Source of the DNA: JAGRCP01 sp942490705
GTDB lineage: Bacteria > Chloroflexota > Anaerolineae > Caldilineales > Caldilineaceae
Length of the DNA stretch: 64,000 nucleotides
Assembly (NCBI GenBank): GCA_942490705.1
Contig: CALNXY010000015.1
Span: forward strand, 434,001-498,000
Reading direction: 5' to 3'
Both the position numbers and the translations under genes were made by a program. The first letter of the stretch is position 1, and each line of letters begins with the position of its first letter. The notes beneath the pieces are model-generated. The model was not told where the DNA came from and made no database searches. It saw nothing but the letters and a program-made list of their open reading frames with translations. Below, piece after piece: positions 59,991 through 64,000 of this stretch.

Positions 59991-60686
59991 TTAATCAGCG
60001 CGAATCGCGGGCAGAAAGATCTCCGAGCTGATGTTGAGCGCGACGACTTCAATTTCATCTTCGCCCGTGAGAAAATCGCCATTATATGTCTGCGCCACAA
60101 GATTGGCGGTTGTCGCGCCGGGAGGCAGATCCATCTGACTGATCTGAACAAAGCAGACGAGGTCATCAAGCCGATCATGGTTGACATCCCTCGTCTCACA
60201 CAGAAATGGCGTACCGGGACGGAGACGGCTGCGAGGGTCAGCCTCAAGCGGCGTATCGGGCAGGCCTTTTGATGTCACAGGGGCGCCGGCAAGCCGAATT
60301 GTTTCCTGTCTCACCACAGAAGGGACAAAGAGATCTGGCGAACTCAGTAGCGCCACTGAGACGAGACTGCTAGAGCCGGCATGGATCAGATTTTGTGCGT
60401 TGCCGGGCATAATATCGATTTCCACATTGCGCGTAACATCAGACATGGACGACAGGTTTTTCGCTTCGCTGGCGGACAACTCGAACGCGTGTAGATTCGG
60501 TTCGCCTGCTGCAAGCGTCTGCCGGACGTCGGCCGAAGCGGTAGCCGGTCGGCCTGCCAGCAGCAAGCCAAGCAAAAGCATCAGCAGTATGAGTGATCTA
60601 CCCAGCAAATGGCGCATGGAACTGACTACAGCTTCTGCCGCGGTGTACTTAACGAGGTGTGGTCGGATATGCGGGTACGCGCTCAT
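59991..60686 (-). CDS. Secreted protein with an I-D-I-x-P-G-N motif domain
   Basis: A 231-residue exported protein. A signal or anchor helix lies at about residues 25-42 (L-I-L-L-M-L-L-L-G-L-L-L-A-G). Near residue 80 it has V-E-I-D-I-M-P-G-N-A-Q-N-L-I, then S-V-A-L-L-S-S-P-D and D-V-N-H-D-R-L-D-D-L, a module found as repeated C-terminal units in many secreted bacterial proteins (I-D-I-K-P-G, then D-V-N-G-D-G-x-x-D-L). AAAGGAGAG 4 nt before ATG 60686 fixes the start. Function unknown. Confidence 0.7.
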   Translation of the reverse strand: MSAYPHIRPHLVKYTAAEAVVSSMRHLLGRSLILLMLLLGLLLAGRPATASADVRQTLAAGEPNLHAFELSASEAKNLSSMSDVTRNVEIDIMPGNAQNLIHAGSSSLVSVALLSSPDLFVPSVVRQETIRLAGAPVTSKGLPDTPLEADPRSRLRPGTPFLCETRDVNHDRLDDLVCFVQISQMDLPPGATTANLVAQTYNGDFLTGEDEIEVVALNISSEIFLPAIRAD

Positions 60687-60935
60687 CGTGCTCTCTCCTT
60701 TGTATTGCATATTTAGGTATGCCTATATCTGGCTCTGAGTTACGATCGACTACCGCCTCATCGTTGCGGCCTTCCTGCTGCGTACATTCGAAACCGCCGG
60801 GGGCAGCCGGGGCGGCTGTGAACAAGGCGATAAGCTGCACCGGGGACGGAACGGCGGCAGAACGTGTGATACAGATTTCGCCGTTCTGCTTCCCCAATCC
60901 CCGGCACAAATTTGTCAACCGCTGCGATGCATTGC

Positions 60936-61123
60936 CTAGCTGGCGTCAGCGCAAATCAGGACGATTTCGTTCTCGGCATTCGAGTAGACGGGACTCGACT
61001 CACCTACTGGAATCGCATAGGCACGTTCTTGAAACGCACCTGGGCGTTTGCATAATTCATGCTGCCCAATAACGTGATGGGAACCAGCAATACTGCGGTG
61101 ACCGCTTTCCGTAGATGATGCAT
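60936..61123 (-). pseudogene. Small secreted protein gene with a frameshift
   Basis: GGAAAGGAGA precedes an ATG at 61123 that opens M-H-H-L-R-K-A-V-T-A-V-L-L-V-P, a good signal peptide ending N-Y-A-N-A-Q. The frame then stops at 61004. A neighbouring frame from about 61050 continues with E-R-A-Y-A-I-P-V-G-E-S-S-P-V-Y-S-N-A-E and ends L-I-C-A-D-A-S at 60936. One indel joins the two into a secreted protein of about 62 residues. Its ribosome site is like those of the two neighbouring secreted proteins. Confidence 0.5.
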
Positions 61124-61129
61124 CACACA

Positions 61130-61489
61130 ATCTCCTTTCCAAATGATCGAGTCGCTAATGGAGGCGAATTCTCCGTTACGCAAGTAAGCTTACCTATGTC
61201 GAAGGCCGGAGCGGTCTCCAACATCTTCATGATTTTTCGTCTTGAGCCGTTTCCGCAATCATGATGATCGATCGACGCAGTATCGGCGTATGAATCTCTG
61301 CGCATAGATTCATCGCAGGGATTTCGGCAGCCGGTCAAATGCCGACAGTGTTGCGAAGACCGCATTCCGCCGCAAGAAGGCAACACGCAAGCATCACAGG
61401 TATGATCGATCTGGCTGGCATGAGGCCAATATTGCTGATGTCAGCTTCTGTCCTACTGTGGCAAACAAGGCATGATCTGACGGGCAAAA
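61130..61489. other. Intergenic stretch, no gene seen
   Basis: No supported reading frame or RNA structure. It separates two small secreted-protein genes on the minus strand. Confidence 0.4.
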
Positions 61490-61849
61490 TCAGGTATTCG
61501 ACGTTTCGGCCTGGTCCCGCCTGTCGCCATACCATTGCTCCAGGAAGTCCTCAGGTGTATACCGGGGTTGGGCGATAGCATTCATGTGCAAATCGTTGGA
61601 CGGCCCGCTTCCGTCAGCAATACTCTCCACGCCTGCACGGTCGTCACTAAGGAAGCCCGGTATGCCAACATCGTCGTCGTACAATTTGTCTGCGAAGTGC
61701 ATGTTGTCTAGCACATCACCTCTATCAAGCTGGTAAATATCCTCGCTGGCCTTGCCGCTCAGACTCAAAATGGAGATGGCCAGTAGCAAGAGTAAAGGGG
61801 CAATGGCGAGACGCTGGGGAGAGAGGCGCTTGAGTCCAAGGTGTTGCAT
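61490..61849 (-). CDS. Small exported protein of unknown function
   Basis: A 119-residue protein. After M-Q-H-L-G-L-K-R-L comes a hydrophobic signal (A-I-A-P-L-L-L-L-L-A-I-S-I-L). The mature part is strongly acidic, with D-K-L-Y-D-D-D-V-G and P-E-D-F-L-E-Q-W-Y-G near the C-terminus. AAAGGAGA is 5 nt before ATG 61849. No family recognised. It shares orientation and ribosome site type with the two exported-protein genes downstream. Confidence 0.6.
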   Translation of the reverse strand: MQHLGLKRLSPQRLAIAPLLLLLAISILSLSGKASEDIYQLDRGDVLDNMHFADKLYDDDVGIPGFLSDDRAGVESIADGSGPSNDLHMNAIAQPRYTPEDFLEQWYGDRRDQAETSNT

Positions 61850-62321
61850 CTTTGTCTCCTTTCTGAGCCTTGATCAAACGGACTGGCTATACTAAAATAG
61901 GGAACCCTCGACCGATTGAATTCTTGTGTCAGACCCCAAATGCTATTTTTCGGTTTCACCAAACATACCGACATACGGCCGAAAAAGGCGCAAGTCACAG
62001 AACGCCACATACTTGCCCTTGGCATACTGCGTATGGAGGTTGACGACGCTACGATCGTTGACAGCTGACCGCGGTGAAGACCTTGGACAGCTTCTGTGTA
62101 GCGTCTGTTTTTGAGGCATATCGCCTCCAAGTGGGTGCCGCTACAATGGCTGAGGCAACCAGTAACGGGAAACTCTCAGGCATGTAGCCAGATCGCGGCG
62201 GCCTACATTTGGAGCTATAGCCCATTCAGTTCAAATCAGGATGGATCATAGCAGGCACTGCGTGGAAAAAGTGTGAAAATTCGGCATATTGAGCATCCTG
62301 CGTTGGAAAGGTCTAGTGCCA
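61850..62321. other. Divergent intergenic region, no gene seen
   Basis: I see no supported gene between the exported protein and the regulator that starts at 62322. It should contain both promoters, but no clear -35/-10 pair stands out. Confidence 0.4.
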
Positions 62322-64000
62322 ATGACGGAAAGAGTGTCGCTAAGCGTGTTGGGCGTACCTGAAATGCGGAAGAACGACGCGCCATTACCCCTTCCCTCGT
62401 CCCGCAAAGCACAAGCCTTGCTCTTTTATGTGGCAGTTACGGACGGTTCCCCATCCCGTGACGCATTGGCGAGCCTACTGTGGAGTGACAAATCGCAGAA
62501 GGCTGCGCGGGCAAACTTACGCAAGGCGCTACAGCAACTTCGCGATCATTTTGCAGCGCACGTCGGTGAGTTGCCGCTCAGTGTCGAAAGCAATGCCATT
62601 GGATTTCAGCATTCGGAAAACTTCTGGGTCGATGTCGTCGAACTTGAACGGATTGTACCGGCGACAGATCAGAGCGCTGACCCAGATCGCCTCCGAAAGG
62701 TGCTTGAATTGTGCCGTGGACGATTCTTAGAAGATTTCGAAGTGCGTGCAGCGCCGCTCTTCAGCGATTGGGCGGGGCAAGAACGCGATCGACTTGATGA
62801 GATTATTGACAATTGTCTGGACAGACTATCTAAGCATTTTGTCTTCCGTGGGGACAGAACGCAGGCAATCTATTCACTACGACAACGTTTGGTGTTGAAG
62901 CCCTGGAATGAAGAAGTACACCGAGAGCTTATCCGTCTGCTGATAGAGAGCGGTAGGGAGACGGCTGCCCTTGCTCAATTTGAGAAGTGCCGTCAAGTAC
63001 TTGCTGAAGAACTTGCCATACAGCCTTCTTCAAGGACATTGGCACTGTATCATCAGATTGTGCAAGCACGGGGAGAGTCCGATGAGCCTGAATCCAAGCT
63101 CCACACTGCTCTAGATTCCGTACCACATAACCTGCCGCCGCAGCCAACACCCTTCGTAGGACGCAAAAATGATTTAGACAAAATCGTCAATCGGCTGCTT
63201 GATCCAGCCAACCGGATGATTTCCCTCATCGGATTCGGCGGTGTTGGCAAAACACGGCTGGCGTTACAGGCAGCAGAGATGGTACGGGCAGGAGAGTCCG
63301 GTCATGAGCGCTTTAAGGATGGATATTTTTTCGTACCTTTGGCCTCAATTGACTCAGAGAGTGGACTTTTGTCATCGCTGATTGATGTACTCGATCTTGA
63401 GGTGCACCACAACCAGTCCCTGCGCCATCAACTGCTACGGATTCTCAGAGACAAAAGAGTGCTAATCATCCTTGACAGTTTTGAGCATGTTCTCGATGCC
63501 AGAACGCTCCTGTCCGATATTCTGGATGCAGGGGATGGCATCACCTTTCTAATTACGTCGCGTGCGGCTCTGGTATTACGTCATGAGTTGCTTTACCGAG
63601 TTGAGGGTATGACCCTGCCTTTAGAAGAGTCGGATGCAGACGAATCGCACGATGGATATGACGCCATCCAACTCTTTGTCCAGAGCGCGCAGCGTTTAGA
63701 TCATGATTGCGTGTTGACGGGTCAAGGCGAAGCTGTCGTCAAAATCTGCAGAATGGTTGCCGGCATACCATTGGCGATTGAGCTTTCGGCTTCTTGGTTG
63801 AAGGTTCTCTCAGCAAATGAAATCGCGCATGAATTAGAGCGTGGCATCGATTTATTGAACGCTCGCAATGGTGGTGTTCCCGCGCGTCACCAAAGCATTC
63901 AGACTGTGCTCGATTACTCCTGGCGCCTGCTGTCAGAGGAAGAACGCAACACACTTCTGAAGTTAGCTGTATTCCATGGCAGCTTCGACAGAGATGCAGC
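62322..64000 (+). CDS. SARP/AfsR-like transcriptional regulator with NB-ARC ATPase domain (partial)
   Basis: The frame is open from ATG 62322 to the window edge (559 codons). Residues about 1-95 are a winged-helix domain of the SARP/OmpR type (L-S-V-L-G-V-P-E and R-D-A-L-A-S-L-L-W). Residues about 100-245 are a bacterial transcriptional activation (TPR-like) domain with W-N-E-E-V-H-R-E-L. Then P-F-V-G-R-K-N-D-L, Walker A G-F-G-G-V-G-K-T-R near residue 306 and L-I-I-L-D-S-F-E-H near 382 mark a STAND-type NB-ARC ATPase. The sensor repeats expected further on are outside the window. GGAAAGG lies about 10 nt upstream. Confidence 0.88.
   Translation, partial: MTERVSLSVLGVPEMRKNDAPLPLPSSRKAQALLFYVAVTDGSPSRDALASLLWSDKSQKAARANLRKALQQLRDHFAAHVGELPLSVESNAIGFQHSENFWVDVVELERIVPATDQSADPDRLRKVLELCRGRFLEDFEVRAAPLFSDWAGQERDRLDEIIDNCLDRLSKHFVFRGDRTQAIYSLRQRLVLKPWNEEVHRELIRLLIESGRETAALAQFEKCRQVLAEELAIQPSSRTLALYHQIVQARGESDEPESKLHTALDSVPHNLPPQPTPFVGRKNDLDKIVNRLLDPANRMISLIGFGGVGKTRLALQAAEMVRAGESGHERFKDGYFFVPLASIDSESGLLSSLIDVLDLEVHHNQSLRHQLLRILRDKRVLIILDSFEHVLDARTLLSDILDAGDGITFLITSRAALVLRHELLYRVEGMTLPLEESDADESHDGYDAIQLFVQSAQRLDHDCVLTGQGEAVVKICRMVAGIPLAIELSASWLKVLSANEIAHELERGIDLLNARNGGVPARHQSIQTVLDYSWRLLSEEERNTLLKLAVFHGSFDRDA

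Overview
The window looks like a chromosomal segment of a phototrophic Chloroflexota bacterium, most like the Roseiflexus/Roseilinea type. It encodes a fused L-M type II reaction centre, a tetraheme reaction-centre cytochrome, one pair of light-harvesting alpha/beta polypeptides, alternative complex III instead of cytochrome bc1, and bacteriochlorophyll a synthesis genes. No chlorosome gene, reaction-centre H subunit or RuBisCO gene is visible here. Taxonomy is inferred from gene content only.

Layout. 1-101 is the tail of a glycosyltransferase-like gene. 240-8983 (minus) is an alternative complex III operon, actF-A-B-C-D-E, followed by two related pentapeptide-like genes. Across a 1 kb regulatory gap starts the plus-strand pufB-pufA-pufLM-pufC group (10026-14066). 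Then comes a long plus-strand run: bchG, bchP, puhE-like, an alpha/beta hydrolase, bchF, bchC, bchX, a DUF169 gene, a small membrane protein, bchY, bchZ, a PucC-family gene, a lipoprotein, another small membrane protein, bchI, bchH and bchD (14447-34906). 34.9-38.2 kb is a gene graveyard with transposase remnants (one IS66) and frameshifted membrane-protein genes. 38.2-39.4 kb is an alpha/beta hydrolase framed by inverted repeats. 39.4-44.2 kb (minus) is a second operon: PucC family, methyltransferase, geranylgeranyl-reductase family and membrane proteins. Divergent from it, an isolated 30-residue transmembrane microprotein gene has its own strong promoter.

44.8-49.2 kb holds housekeeping genes (polyphosphate kinase, GNAT, M29 aminopeptidase). 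From tRNA-Lys at 49380 to about 62 kb lies an accessory island with two tyrosine recombinases, a MazEF-like pair and two further toxin-antitoxin pairs, a deleted type III restriction-modification locus, a 167-bp tandem repeat, a 79-nt homopurine run, phage-like remnants and several small secreted proteins. The window ends inside a SARP/AfsR-like regulator.

How it fits together: quinol made by the type II reaction centre is oxidised by alternative complex III, and electrons return through the tetraheme PufC. The bch genes provide Mg chelation (bchIHD), chlorophyllide reduction (bchXYZ), ring A processing (bchF, bchC) and tail attachment and reduction (bchG, bchP). PucC-family proteins and the PuhE-like protein are likely pigment-delivery or assembly factors. 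Putting alternative complex III, puf and most bch genes into one 44 kb block is striking for this phylum. Exact or near-exact -35/-10 boxes with 17-bp spacing precede puf, the second pucC operon and the microprotein. Several nested stem-loops mark further likely control points.
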